Under the pieces are notes generated by a model, which did no database searches, was not told where the DNA came from, and was given only the letters and a program-made list of their open reading frames with translations. This document shows, in pieces, positions 20,992 to 32,050 of a stretch of 64,000 bases of DNA. A program made the position numbers and the translations under genes. The first letter of the stretch is position 1. The number at the start of each line of letters is the position of its first letter. This stretch comes from Dugong dugon (lineage: Eukaryota > Chordata > Mammalia > Sirenia > Dugongidae): assembly GCA_030035585.1 (NCBI GenBank), contig CM057473.1, forward strand, positions 9,164,501 to 9,228,500. The letters run 5' to 3'.

Positions 20992-21165
20992 GCTAGCTTA
21001 CTACAAATTCCACTATTCTGACTCTGCCTTGATATTCACGGCCGGGTAGAAATTCCTTTTCCTTGTTGGGGGGGGAGGGGGTGGAGATTGTGAATGCTGA
21101 AGGATGAGAACAGGGCATCTAAAACAAAATATAAAAAGATGACAAATCTGTACTATGCACATAAG

Positions 21166-21384
21166 GGATGAGCCCCGGTGGCGCGGTGGTCAAGCACTCG
21201 GCTGCTAACCGAAAGGTCAGCAGTTCAACCTACCAGCCACTATGTGAGAGAAAGATGTGGCAGTCTGCTTCCATAAAGATTTACAGCCTTGGAAAGCCTA
21301 TGGGGCAGTTCTAGCCTGTCCTCTAGGGTTGGTATAAGTCAGAATCAACTCCATGGCGACAAGTTTGGGTTTTGTTTTGTTTTT
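21166..21384 (+). repeat. AfroSINE copy, long type
   Basis: The head is 'GAGCCCCGGTGGCGCGGTGG', the B box 'GGTCAGCAGTTCAACCTACC', and the long-type insert 'GATGTGGCAGTCTGCTTCCA' with 'TTTACAGCC'. The tail ends in GTTTTGTTTTGTTTTT. The CG dinucleotides kept in the head suggest moderate age. Confidence 0.92.
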
Positions 21385-21999
21385 ACTTACGCAGTATAAA
21401 ATAACTGCAACGTAAGTTACAAGGGCTACTTACAGCCTTTAGTAAAGTTGAAAAAACTGCACCAGTAATAGTTTTACCTCCAAAGGTATTTCCGTTAGAA
21501 CTCTTAATGCCGGGGTGCTCCCGTACTCTGGTCTCCCTTCTGTACCTACAGCCTCTCTATCTGGCTATTATCATCTGTTCCCCTGCCTTTAAATGCAATC
21601 AGCTAATGACACTCACATGGATTATAAGAGCCTGCTCCTCTTGCCCGAACATCAGAGGTATACATCAGTTACATTTATAACACTGCCTCTTAGCATTCTA
21701 ACAAGCATCTCCTCTTCACCATATCAACTCATCCACTTACCTCTGCCTCCGTAAATGGAACCATTATCTGCCCGGGTGTTTTACCGGAAGCTTAGGAATG
21801 GTTCCTCATTGCTCTTCTTCCTTCATTCTGACTTTTAATCTGTAGTTAAGTCTTTAGACTTTTTTTTTAACTAAAATATATCTTCTGTCTACTACTTACA
21901 AATGTCCTTCATACCCACCAAGTCCAAGCCTCCATATTGTTCACAGTAATGGCCACCATAGACCCTTCCTGGACTTCTCACCCTGAAATCCATTCATCC
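21385..21999. other. Non-coding DNA, no gene seen
   Basis: The latter half (from about 21530) may be part of the ancient LINE-type repeat that is clearer at 22000-22280. Confidence 0.4.
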
Positions 22000-22280
22000 T
22001 GAAGCAGTTAGGGTGATCTTTCAAAAATATAAATTAGATCGTGACATTTCCTTGCCTAAACATTTCAATAGCTTTCCATTTCACTTATAATAAAATTTAT
22101 ACTTCTTGCAATGAGCGAAAGGCTCTACCAGACCTGGCCTCTGCCTATCTCTCTAATTATACATTATACCACTATGACCTTGCTTACCATAGCCACGTTC
22201 GTCTTCTCTCTAGTTTTCCACACCCACCAGGTTGCCTCCTACCTAAGGGATTTTGCCCTTGTTGTTTTCTCTGGTAATCT
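22000..22280. repeat. Ancient mammalian repeat (L2/L1M-like)
   Basis: The phrase order 'GGGTGATCTTTCAAAAATAT', 'TAGATCGTGACATTTCCTTG', 'CTACCAGACCTGGCCTCTGC', 'GGATTTTGCCCTTGTTGTTT' is that of a widespread ancient mammalian repeat ('..GTGATC..ATGTCACTCC..CTGGCC..'). I am unsure of the family. The 78- and 84-codon frames here are shadows. Confidence 0.5.
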
Positions 22281-22362
22281 CCTCCTTCTCCTTCTCCTCT
22301 CTTCCTCCTTCTCCTTCTCCTCTCTTCCTCCTTCTCCTCTTCTGTCTTCTCCTTCTTCTGTT
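22281..22362. repeat. Polypyrimidine CTT/TCC tract
   Basis: About 80 bp of almost pure pyrimidine, including a direct repeat of 'CTCTCTTCCTCCTTCTCC' type words at about 22296-22345. Arginine/glutamate-rich minus-strand frames through it are artefacts of composition. Confidence 0.9.
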
Positions 22363-22369
22363 TGATGGA

Positions 22370-25300
22370 TTTGATTTTTATTGTAGAGTGCAAATATCAG
22401 GGCAAACTGCTGCACATACAACTAGAAATCATTCTTAGGGAAAAAAAAAAAAGTCAAAGTAAGAAAAATTCAACTACTTTAGTATACGATGACCTGACTT
22501 GAGAATTGGTTTTTGCAAAGGCGTTCTGGTTCCTCGGATGGGATTCTTGATGGAGGACATCTCAGATTTCTGCATCCTTTTGGTCCTCATGAACCAGCCT
22601 CTGTGAGACAATGCCCCATGGGGTAGTGGTGACCTGGGGCTCAGAGAATCTCTACTTTCAAGCAGACCTGGGTCCTGGCCCTGGCTGACAGGGACAAATT
22701 CCTGGTGAATCTAAATTAGCAATACACTGTAGTCTTTGAGGATCTGGATGTGTAGCAACTGCTAAAGACTTCACATTTTTGTCTCCTTTTATTATTCTTC
22801 TTCTTTTAAAAGAAGCTTCCCTACCTCCTACCGCCCTAATGTACTTATTACCTTCTGAGGAAGAACCCACAAAAGCACACAGTATTCTTACACTGTCTCA
22901 GGGTGATAACCTCACACTTCCTTATGTGGAAGTCTCCCACCTTAACCCCTACCCTGAGGTAGAAGCACCAATCTAGTCTTCTCGGATGCATGCTGCAGGC
23001 GGACAAAGGGTGAAATAGGGTCAAGGTCCAAGCTGTCCAATGAAGGAGAAGGGAAAGGGAAAGGAAACTTCCAGAAAACCAAAGGGGGGAAAAAAAAAAA
23101 ACCTCAAAGCAAAAGAAAGACAAGATGGTTCCACCTTGACATTAAAATTTCAGCTTAAATATGAAACCTTCAGAATAACCTTCTTTACTCACACAGTCCA
23201 AAATAACCCCAGTGATTATTTTTTTAATTACATTACTTTTTATTTTTTTATTTTTCTCATGTTGACCACTACTTAAGCTATCTTATTTATGCATGTATTT
23301 GTTTATTTTCTGTATCCTTATTACTGCTGTGGAATAAATTTTTTAATTAAAAATAGATATTTTGCATTTATTTCAAGAGACTTTTCTAATCCATGAACCT
23401 AAAAATTCCTGACCCCAAATTAATCTTGCCTGCAGCCCATTTCTGTCACCCAGAGTTGCTAATCGACTTTTCTTTCCTATTCAGATAGCAGCCAAAAACA
23501 AAATCATTACCTTGTGATTTAATGAAAAAGACCCCAACTATCCTTAATTTAAATTCCAAGAGGTCTCATAGCTGCAGATGAGTGGATGGTCAAAATTTAG
23601 CATCCAGGCCAGAGACCACCTAGTAATCTGCTATCAGCTGATCTCAGTACAAGGAGGAGGGCAGGGTTCAGTTAATCACATTAAGATTAGCCACTGGTTG
23701 GTCTTCTAGTCTTCTCCCTCCTCTGCTCTTTATAAGGCTCATTGCAATTAGCCTACTTAGAGCCAATTGCCCTTTTTTTTTTTTTAAGTCCGAATGATTT
23801 CCTTATATGCATATAGAATAACTGCAGAGAATAAACCTTATGTTTCAATTTCTCTGAGTTTTGATCATTTGGAACACTAGAATAGCATATTACCATTTTT
23901 TTTTAAATCTAATTGTGTTAGAATCTTAGCAATCCAAGGATGTACTCTCAGTTCTGAAGAATATTTAAAGAACCCATGCTTCAGTTTTCTCATCTATAAA
24001 AGAGAAACTATAAAATCTGCCTTCAACTGTTCTCACCAGGTCATTGTCTGACTCATCAGGTAATAAAAATGAACACAAGATGTTGAATACAAAGATCACT
24101 ACATAATGAAAAGTAGTGTCATTTTCCTTGAGTATGAACCTGGATAACATCGCATATCATGGGAAGACTTCTTCTTATTAGACTATTTTATAGTATTCTC
24201 TGAACTGTAGAACTCTGTTATGTGCCTATCATCACTTAATATTATCTAAACTGCTCCGTATATTGCTATATGAAATGTTTTTGTTACTCCTACAGGCAGT
24301 TGACCCCCAAGTGAATACTCAGTGTTACCACTCAAATGATAACCCTTCAAGAGGCTGAACTGATTCAAGATACTCCATAAGGCATGACACCATGAAAAAT
24401 AATATTGTCAAGAGCCTTCCCTGCCCTCCCGCACCGCCCCCCCCCCCCCCGTGCCTTCTTCCTCAGATACCTTTCACAGCTGAACCTCACACCGATCAGA
24501 ACTACTCAGCAGCCCCAACAGAAAGCACTGGAGGCAACTACCATCCTTAAACTCCATTACCTTCATCTCCATAAATGGGTAAAAAACACACTAGTAATAA
24601 CGAGACTATTGTGCCAACAGTAGAGGCTTCTCATGGACTGTTTCCTAAAATGAAATATAAACAATTAAGATATCAGCTTATTTCAGATGTCTCCCGTTCT
24701 AGAATAGACTGAGTAACTTTAGGACAGTTAGAATTGGTTCCTAATATTGATCTTCACAATCTGGAACTCCAGGAATGTTAAACATCGGCCATTCATACAG
24801 ATAATCTGGAGACTGTAAAGGTGAAAGATATTAATGTCACACAAAAAAAGGAGTTGCTACTAGCAACAATTTCAGAGTCTAGAATAGTATTAAATCTGTT
24901 AAAGAATAAGAAACAAACAGAGAATACAACCAGCTGCTAATCATCATCACCAAGGTTGTGGCCGTTTTATGACATGGATGACCTCAGAGATATCTTGCCT
25001 CATGACATCTGTACATAAGGGAAAAAAATACTGATGTGTACACCCCTCCGGCACACACGTTATTCTATAAGCGTCTTAGTTCATTTTGTTGCTGTTGTTT
25101 AGACTGTCTTATTTAACACACTTAGAAATGAGGTACCAAAATCTTTCTCACTGTATTCTTCACAGTAGTTTCAAAAATTACTCCTAGATTATTGTGATCT
25201 CTTAACTTCCTGTCATTCATTTTTTTCCACCATTACAAAAATTATTTTAATATAAAGCCAACAATAAAAAAGTTTGTTGCCATAGTATGGCTGAGAGGAG

Positions 25301-25539
25301 CTTAGTATGGTATAAATCAGTGGGGACACTAGGCTAAGCCACGTTATAAACACATATCACCTTGTGTCCATTCGTTCTATTTCTGCTACTTCCAGCTTCT
25401 ATTTGAAAGAACTGACAACTCCTCATTTGTGCCAGTATTTATTTTGGTAGTCAGCAATCAAATGGAATAAATCTAAAAAGAAAAACAGAAAGTGAGTTTA
25501 ATGTTTTTGGCTGGATTTTTCAATCTGGCAATAATTTAC
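22370..25539. other. 3.2 kb without recognised gene or repeat
   Basis: It contains A11 at 22441-22451, a G6-A11 junction at 23085-23101, a T13 run at 23773 and C14 at 24437-24450. The remainder is unremarkable AT-rich DNA. This is the longest repeat-poor stretch with 53.4-56.3 kb. Confidence 0.5.
24437..24450. repeat. C14 homopolymer
   Basis: Fourteen C in a row, flanked by CACCG and GTGCC. Unusual length for mammalian poly-C; a common site of length error in sequencing. Confidence 0.9.
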
Positions 25540-25792
25540 AGTAAGCCCCCGGGTTATGAACGTCAGACTTCTGAACTTGCCCTTTAATGCTACGTAAATT
25601 TGCCCTCACTTTGAAACAATTGAACCAACCCCAACTTGCAAAAAATTGTTCATCACAATCACCTTCACTACTGAACCTGCAGCTTTTAAATCATTGAAAA
25701 GTCTTCAGCCTTTTCTTGAACTAAAATAAGGCTAAGTAAGAACCCTATACACCGGTTGAGACTCACCTACAAATTCAGTTTAAAAATACAGT
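25539..25792 (+). repeat. Possible DNA transposon fragment (Tigger-like)
   Basis: It begins TTTA then 'CAGTAAGCCCCCGGGTTATG', like the terminal inverted repeats of pogo/Tigger elements (CAGTA.T/GCCCC). The rest ('GAACTTGCCCTTTAATGCTA', 'GAACCAACCCCAACTTGCAA') is not identified, and the other terminus is not visible. Confidence 0.3.
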
Positions 25793-25820
25793 TAGGGAAG
25801 GGATGTCATTCGTAATCCAG

Positions 25821-26842
25821 TGAGATGGTCACGGTTGTGTGTCGCCTTGGGCTGGGTCATGATTCTCAGTGATCTGGCAGTTATGTAATGGTGTACTTTG
25901 CTGCTATGTAATCATGTAGTCTTCCTCCATGATGTGATCTGATGTGATCAGCCAATCAGTTGTAAGGGAAGTTTCCTCAAGGGCATCCAGTTATCTATAT
26001 GGGTACTCTGGCAAAGTTCACTTGATTGCTCTGGATCCTGCACCTGGCTCATCATCATCTGTCTTAGACTGGGTCCTCTAGGGAAGCCAAACCCGTAAAA
26101 TGTATAAATATCTATACAAATAGATTTATATCAAGGGAATGGCTCATAAGGTTGTAGAGGCTGGAAAATCCCAAATCTGTAGGTCAGGCTAGAGGCTTGT
26201 AGCTGCAGGGGTCGGCAAGCCCAAGATCAGCAGGTCAGACAGCAGGGCTCTTGCTCACAGGCTGCGAAGACGGATAAATCCCAAGATCTGCAGGTAAGCT
26301 GCTAGCTCAAGATCCGAGAACCAGAGGTTAGATGAACAGAAGACAGCTGCAGGATCCAGAGAGAGAAAAAGCCCGTGAGCCTTGCCAGAGCATCCACTCA
26401 GTGCAGGCCACACCCCCAAGGAAACTCCCTTTCAACAGATTGGCTACTCACAGCAGATCCCCTCAGGGAGGAGATCACATTTTATCAAATCTCATAACCA
26501 AAGTCATCACATCATCATACAACTGGCAAACTACATCATAACTGCCAAACCACTGAAAATCATGGCCCAGCCAAGCCGACACACAATCTTAACAATCAAA
26601 TCGTCAGACCTCTGGTTCTTGGGACTTGGGCCTGTGGCCTGCTGTATTGCCTGCTGATACTGGGATTCATCAGCCTCCACAGCCTGTGAACCGGTAGCCT
26701 GCCATCTTACCTGCTGATTTTTGATTTATCAGCCTCCACAGCCCGTGAGCCAGCAGCCTGCTGTGTCTGACCTGCTGATCTTGTGTTTGTCAGTCCTTGC
26801 AGACTCATGAGTCAGAAGAAGCCTCCAGCCTGACACCTGATG
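25821..26842 (+). repeat. ERVL-type LTR interrupted by another LTR
   Basis: The left part 25821-26059 carries 'GGGCTGGGTCATGATTCTCA', 'GCCAATCAGTTGTAAGGGAA' and 'GATTGCTCTGGATCCTGCAC'. The right part 26606-26842 resumes with 'ACCTCTGGTTCTTGGGACTT' and 'TCAGTCCTTGCAGACTCATG'. Joined, they are one plus-strand LTR of the same family as 16905-17380, lacking its last about 100 bp. Non-coding. Confidence 0.8.
26060..26600 (-). repeat. Solo ERVL-type LTR nested in its own family
   Basis: A full-length minus-strand LTR runs from 'TGTCTTAGACTGGGTCCTCT' to 'CGACACACAATCTTAACAAT' plus CAAA. It is flanked by tcatc (26055-26059) and tcgtc (26601-26605), a 5-bp duplication with one mismatch. It sits inside the plus-strand LTR above. 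No internal viral sequence remains. Confidence 0.8.
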
Positions 26843-27267
26843 TCGTAGGATGAATAATGTCCCCCAAAGAATGTATCAGTTTGGCTGTACCATGATTCCC
26901 AGTATTGTGTGGTTGTCCTCCATTTTGTGACTGTAATTTTATGTTAAAGAGGATTAGGGTGGGATGGTAACACCCTTATTAAGGTCGCATCTCTGATCCA
27001 ATGTAAAGGGAGTTTCCCTGGGGTGTGGTCTGCTCTACCTTTTATCTTACAAGAGATAAAAGGAAAGGGAAGCAAGCTGAGAGTTGGGGAGCTCACACCA
27101 CCAAGAAAGAAGCACCGGAAGCAGAGCGCATCCTTTGGACCCAGGATTCCCACACAGAGAAGCTGCTAGTCCAGGGGAAGGTTGACGAGAAGGACTTTCC
27201 TCCAGAGCCCAGAGCCAACAGAAAGAGAAAGTCTTCCCTTGGAGCTGATGCTATGAATCTGGACTAT
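26841..27267 (+). repeat. MaLR-like LTR, 3'-truncated
   Basis: It opens 'TGTCGTAGGATGAATAATGT' followed by CCCCC, then 'CAGTATTGTGTGGTTGTCCT', 'AGCGCATCCTTTGGACCCAG', 'CTTGGAGCTGATGCTATGAA'. The same order is seen in the complete copy at 30918-31426. The frame at 27025-27408 runs through it and is not a gene. Confidence 0.7.
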
Positions 27268-27430
27268 CCCAAAAGAAAAAGTGAAGATGTACAGTATTTT
27301 TATGATCAAACCTCAGAAATATTATTGCATCATTTCCACCATATTCTATTAGTTGAGGCAGTCACAAAGGTCTACCCAGTTTCTATGTGGGAGGAGAGAG
27401 GGGCATAGATCCACTGCATACAGTGGATGG
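27268..27430. other. Short unassigned stretch
   Basis: No element recognised between the LTR break point and the next SINE. Confidence 0.4.
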
Positions 27431-27596
27431 ATTGTTGTTGTTAAACTCCTTGCCGTGGAGTTGATTCAGACTCATAGCGACCCTATAAGACAGAGTAGAA
27501 CTGCCCCATAGGGTTTCCAAGGAGCGGCTGGTGGATTCAAACTGCTGACCTTTTTGGTTAGCATTCGAGCTCTTCACCACTGCAACACCAGGGCTT
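27431..27596 (-). repeat. AfroSINE copy, minus strand
   Basis: GTT-rich tail complement, then 'GTGGAGTTGATTCAGACTCA', 'TTTCCAAGGAGCGGCTGGTG' and the head 'CACTGCAACACCAGGGCTTC'. Confidence 0.9.
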
Positions 27597-28192
27597 CTTG
27601 TTGCTCTTAGTTGCTTTTCAATTGACTCTGACTTCAGACCACCTTATATACAACAGAACGAAATGTCACCTGGTCCTGTGCCACCTCATTCATGTATTTG
27701 AGCCCATTGTGAGGCTATTGCATCTATCTATCTTGTTGAGGGTTTTACACATTTTCGCTGACTCTTTACCAAACATGATGTTCTTTTCTAGCCATTGGTA
27801 TTTCCTGATGACATGTCCAAAGTAAGGGAGTTGAAATATCACCATCTTCCCTCCTAAGGATCATCCCAGTTGTATCTCTTCTAAGACTGATTTGTTCATT
27901 CTTCAGGAAGTCCATGGTGTATTCATATTCCTCACCAACAGCACAATTCAAATGCATCAATTCGTCTTCTGTCTTCCGTTTTCATCGTCCAGTATTTGCA
28001 TGCATATGAGGTGACTGAAAAGACCATGGCTTGGGTCAGGCACACCTTAATCATCAAAGTGACATCTTTGCTTTCTAGAACTTTCAAGAGGTCTGCAGCA
28101 GAATTGCTCAATGCAATACTTTGACATTTTGGCTGCTGCTTCCATGGGCATTTAAAGGATACAAGCAATGTATTCACAGCATACAAGGTCAC
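27597..28192 (-). repeat. RTE-type LINE, ORF2 C-terminal part
   Basis: The minus strand reads the end of the RTE polyprotein region and the 3' UTR. A frame at 28192-27932 contains 'KVLESKDVTLMIKV' and 'AFELCCW', the conserved block after the reverse transcriptase domain (autonomous form: ..LESRDVTL.. and ..DAFELWCW..). The 3' tail at 27597 is '..GTTGCTCTTAGTTGC'. It is truncated in the reverse transcriptase region and carries stops, so inactive. Confidence 0.88.
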
Positions 28193-28315
28193 GCTTTAAG
28201 AAGTGCATGAATGATGTACTATTTTGGAAAATGCAATCTGTCATAAATGATGAAAGCATTCATCACAGAATTATGTGAATATTGACAAGACGATTAATTG
28301 GTAATTTCCCATTAG

Positions 28316-28483
28316 AGGAGCACTTGTGGTGCGGTGGTTTAGAACTCAGGTGCTAACCAAAATGTCGGCAGTTCGAATCCACCTGCTGCTACTGGAAAAC
28401 CCTATGGGGGCAGTTCTACTCTGTCCTTTAGTCTCTATGAGTCGGAATCAACTCAGTGGCAAAGGGTTTGGTTTTTGGTTTTG
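28316..28483 (+). repeat. AfroSINE copy
   Basis: It opens 'AGGAGCACTTGTGGTGCGGT', has the B box 'GTCGGCAGTTCGAATCCACC' and ends in GTTTGGTTTTTGGTTTTGG. The words ttcccatta and ttcccattt on either side are a probable duplication. Confidence 0.9.
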
Positions 28484-29140
28484 GTTCCCATTTGAAAATT
28501 TATCATTTGACATCTGAGTTAAGTGGCCATCACATATTTGGTCTTGAATATTTCGGTTGCCAGTGCCAGCAACAGTCTCTCAAATGTTTCTAGTCTATAG
28601 GATTGTTTCCACTAATATTTAGGGCATAGGACTAAAACACATTGTTATTTATAACTGGTCAGAAATTCAGTATTCAGCAGGTATTTATTCACAACATTTA
28701 TTCAGTACTTACTATGTGCTAAGCATAACTACAAGTACTCAGACATCATATTTTCCATACATAGCTATATTATGTTAAAACACTAATTGCCAATTATGAG
28801 CCATTTTTCGATAACAGTAATTTTTGTTTGTTTTTGTTTTTTTCCTTACAATTACATGCATCTTTACTTCTAGGGAAACTTTTTCTCAGCTTTCAAAAGT
28901 TGGATGTTTGCCACTTTGATTACCCATTAAGGAACTCTAAGGAGACTAACGTGACTTTTGGTGACCAGGCAGAGCTAAGGAATTTGACACATTCCTTATT
29001 GCCATTGCTCCCTAACAACATTTTTCTATGCCGTTGGATTTAAAGTCACAGAATATCAGTTTATAACGAGCAATGAATTCAAGGCCCAAACAATTGAAGA
29101 ATGCTAAAATCTTGCACAGGAGTATTATGTAGCTCTAAGC
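28484..29140. other. Non-coding DNA, possible MIR-like patch
   Basis: 'TTTATTCAGTACTTACTATG' with 'TGCTAAGCATAACTACAAGT' at about 28697-28736 resembles the MIR core, too short to call. No gene seen. Confidence 0.4.
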
Positions 29141-29146
29141 ACAATT

Positions 29147-29306
29147 GTGGAGCCCTGGTGGTGCGGTGCTTAAGAGCTCGGCTGCTAACCAAAAGGTGGG
29201 CAGTTCGAAGCCACCATCCGCTCTTTGGAAACCCTATGGGGCAGTTCTACTCTGTCCTATAGGGTTGCTTTGAGTTGAAATCGACTCAAAGGCAATGGAT
29301 TTTGGT
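29147..29306 (+). repeat. AfroSINE copy, near consensus
   Basis: It starts 'TGGAGCCCTGGTGGTGCGGT' and runs through 'AGAGCTCGGCTGCTAACCAA', 'GGGGCAGTTCTACTCTGTCC' to GGATTTTGG. Flanks aagcacaatt and aaggacaatt look like a 10-bp duplication with one mismatch. Confidence 0.93.
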
Positions 29307-29316
29307 AAGGACAATT

Positions 29317-29802
29317 ACTCTGATATACATACAGCACAATCCTTCCCTAACATAGGCGAAGCTCAGCTGCACACAAAAACTCCACTATCTTTTTGCAAGT
29401 ATCATTTATTGAGGTTGTGAAGATTCCATTCCCTTCCACTTTGGGGACACCTAAGGGGAGCGGTGCCTAATAAAGTGGCAGAGGCTGCTGGCTCCTCACT
29501 AAATCTGTTTTCTATTCCTGGGCGGTGGGGAGCTGAGCATGACTAGTTCTGCTGGATGGTATGTGGGAGGAAATAATGCAGGTCATTTAGTTAAAGGTCC
29601 TTCACTCGTTTGTCGTCCAGATGCAGAATATCAGCAGAGGTTTCAAGACTCCAGAGGACTCTGAAGCGCTTAGGGACAGTGGAAGGAACCTGAATCCCTG
29701 AGTCACCACTGGGAAGTGGGCTACTCAGGGGAGCTGAAAATGTGAGCTCAGTTTGCTGGAGCGAGGATAAATTTTCCTGTGGGATCTGGGAGGCTGTTAT
29801 TT
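29317..29802. other. Non-coding DNA, no gene seen
   Basis: GC content is a little higher than the surroundings, but no CpG island, exon or repeat was recognised. Confidence 0.45.
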
Positions 29803-30137
29803 CACGGCAGTTGTTGCTGTTAGCTGCCGTGGTTGGTCCTGACTTATCATGACCCCACGCACAACAGAACGAAATGCCACCCAGTCCTGCACCATCCCCA
29901 TGAGGATCTAACGGTTGTGACTCATAGAGTTTTCACTGCCTGATGTTTGGAAGTAGATCACCAGCCCTTTTCCCCTTTCCTCTGTTGAATCTGTTTTCAA
30001 ACCTGTTGAACATCATAGCAACGTGCAAGTCTCCACAGACGGACATGGTAGCTGTGCAGGAGGTGCATTGGCCAGGAATCCAGCCAGGTCTGCCTCACGG
30101 AAGGTGAGAATCCCACCACTGAACTATGACTGCCCTC
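29803..30137 (-). repeat. Composite SINE with tRNA-Gly-like head
   Basis: Read on the minus strand, the 5' end resembles tRNA-Gly(GCC): the plus text 'GGTGAGAATCCCACCACTGA' with 'GGCCAGGAATCCAGCCAGG' is the reverse of the A-box and B-box arms of that tRNA. The body holds an old-AfroSINE-like block 'GAGTTTTCACTGCCTGATGT', 'GGAAGTAGATCACCAGCCC'. The 3' end (29803-29900) is an RTE-like tail including 'CACAACAGAACGAAATGCCA'. At about 335 bp it is longer than the other SINEs here. The tRNA part is decayed and is not a working tRNA gene. Confidence 0.65.
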
Positions 30138-30147
30138 TTACAGCAAT

Positions 30148-30355
30148 TAAAAAACCAAAAACCAAACAAAACTGTTGCCACTGAGTCGATTCTGACTATG
30201 CGTCAGAGTAAAACTGTACTCGGAGGGTTTTCAGTGGCTGATTTTTCAGAAGTAGACTGCCAGGCCTGTCTTCTGAGGAGCCTCTGGGTAGACTCTAACA
30301 GCCAATCTTTTGGTTATCAGCTGAGCATGTTAACTATTTGAACCAGCCAAGGACT
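30148..30355 (-). repeat. AfroSINE copy, older long type
   Basis: A-rich tail complement, 'GAGTCGATTCTGACTATGCG', 'GGGTTTTCAGTGGCTGATTT', 'GAAGTAGACTGCCAGGCCTG' and head 'TTGAACCAGCCAAGGACTC'. Confidence 0.88.
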
Positions 30356-30917
30356 CTTTAGTTAGAGGACCATAGAAATAAAGGTGGGAGGCTGACAGTG
30401 GCCTGCAGATTATAGTTTTGCCAACACAGAGGTAGAGTGTCACTGCTATCCTCCTTGTTCACTTGTCATTCCTTCTTTCCTGCTCCATGAAGAACCGACT
30501 TATCTCACTTAGCAGTTGACTTGTGAGAAGCAATCTATCTAGTTCAGTTCGGCCTTTTCTTCTCTTGTTTAGGGGCCAGCCTACCTTCAGGACATATGTC
30601 TTTTCTGCTGCTTCACGTCACAAGATTATGAGGGCTGCCTCCATCTTGGGAGTGTGGATAGTGAGGGCAGCATTTATACAGCTTCAGAGATATGAGTGGG
30701 CAAACCTAAGTCAGGAAGAATTATTATGGCCTTTGGTCATGGACAACATCCTTGTGGTGCAATGGGTTGTATCATTTATAAATCTCACATTTCAACCACC
30801 ATTTGTCTATTTCTTCTGCTTATTTCTCAGTTCATTGTAAACATTGGAAGAAAAGAAAGGGATGATACATAATGATCCCCTGAAGCCTCAGCAATTTCCT
30901 CAAATAATCCCCTTCCA
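30356..30917. other. Non-coding DNA, no gene seen
   Basis: A 105-codon frame at 30523-30840 has no recognised similarity. Confidence 0.45.
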
Positions 30918-31426
30918 GCTTCTTATGGATTGAATTATGTCCCCCCAAAATTTATGTCAACTTGGCTAGGCCATAATTCCCAGTACTGTGTGGTTGTCCC
31001 TTATTATGTGATCTGATGTGATTATCCTATGTATTGTAAATCCTAACCTCTATGAGGTTAATGGTTATGTTAATGAGGCAGGATTCAAATCTACAGGATT
31101 AGATCGTATCTTGAGTCAATCTTTTTCCAGATATAAAGGAGAGAATCGAGCAGAGAGGAAGGGGACCTCCTACCACCAAGAAAGAACAGCCGGAAGCAAG
31201 CGCATCCTTTGGACCAGGGGTCCCAGGGCAGAGAAGCTCCTAGACCAGGGGAGGACTGATGACAAGGACCTTCCCTCAGAGCCGACCAAGAGAGAAAGCA
31301 TTCTCCGGGAGCTGGCATCCTGAATTCCAACTTCTAGCCTCCTAGACTGTGAGAGAATAAGTCGCTGTTTGTTAAAGCCATCCACCTGTGGTATTTCAGT
31401 TATATCAGCACTAGATAACTAAGACA
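30918..31426 (+). repeat. MaLR-like LTR, complete
   Basis: It starts 'TCTTATGGATTGAATTATGT' then CCCCCC, passes 'GTACTGTGTGGTTGTCCC'-like text and 'GCGCATCCTTTGGACCAGGG', and ends with the MaLR-type terminus 'GAGAGAATAAGTCGCTGTTT', 'AGCACTAGATAACTAAGACA'. The 101-codon forward frame and 79-codon reverse frame at 31018-31330 are within this LTR. Non-coding. Confidence 0.8.
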
Positions 31427-31526
31427 GAGCCCAAGGCTTAAAAGACTACCTTACGCCGACTGCCACCACATTTATATCTCCAGCAGCGGTCTCACCTCCT
31501 TCAGGCACTTAGCCAACTACCTACTA

Positions 31527-31662
31527 ACCTGTTGCTGTGGAGTCGATTCTTACAGCACAGAGTAGAACTGCCCCATAGGGTTTCCAAGGAGTGGCTGGTG
31601 GATTCGAACTGCTGATCTTTTGGTTAGCAGCCATAGCTCTTAACCACTGCACCACTAGGACT
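31527..31662 (-). repeat. AfroSINE with internal deletion and TSD
   Basis: ccaacta(c/t)ctacta at 31513-31526 and 31663-31676 flanks it. 'GAGTCGATTCTTACAGCACA' shows that about 20 bp of the usual 'CGACTCATAGCGACC..' segment is missing. Confidence 0.93.
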
Positions 31663-31779
31663 CCAACTATCTACTACAGCTTTCTAATAGTCGCATGGAA
31701 CTGAAAGTTTCCAAAGCAGAATTAAAGATTCTCACCCTGACTGCCAAAGCTACTTTCCTTGCTGATTTTTTTCTGCAGC

Positions 31780-32050
31780 GTATCCCAGTTCCTTTAACTA
31801 AAAATGTGATGTTTATCTTTGAGTCCTTCCTCTCCCTCCTTCTCCACATCCATTTTATCAGCAACTCCTTTTGGTTCCAAATCTAAAATGTATCCCAGGC
31901 TTGTCCTTTATCTCCCAGTCCACCACCTTAATCCAAGCCACTGCCATCTCTCCTCTTAAATGTTAAGATAAACCTCTGCTTGCTTTCTTCTTCCATAAAA
32001 TCTGTTTACCACAGGATGATCTTTTCAAAATATAAGTCACTTAGAGGTTG
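31780..32050. repeat. Ancient mammalian repeat, same family as 22000-22280
   Basis: 'CCACCTTAATCCAAGCCACT', 'GCCATCTCTCCTCTTAAATG', 'GATGATCTTTTCAAAATATA' correspond to the segment just upstream of the 22000-22280 match in that repeat. Old and divergent. Confidence 0.45.

Noticed and set aside
22184-22421. Arg/Glu-rich minus-strand ORFs
   Set aside because: They are translations of the polypyrimidine tract.
27025-27408. 127-codon ORF as a gene
   Set aside because: It runs through a MaLR-like LTR that also occurs at 30918-31426, where the frame is not kept.
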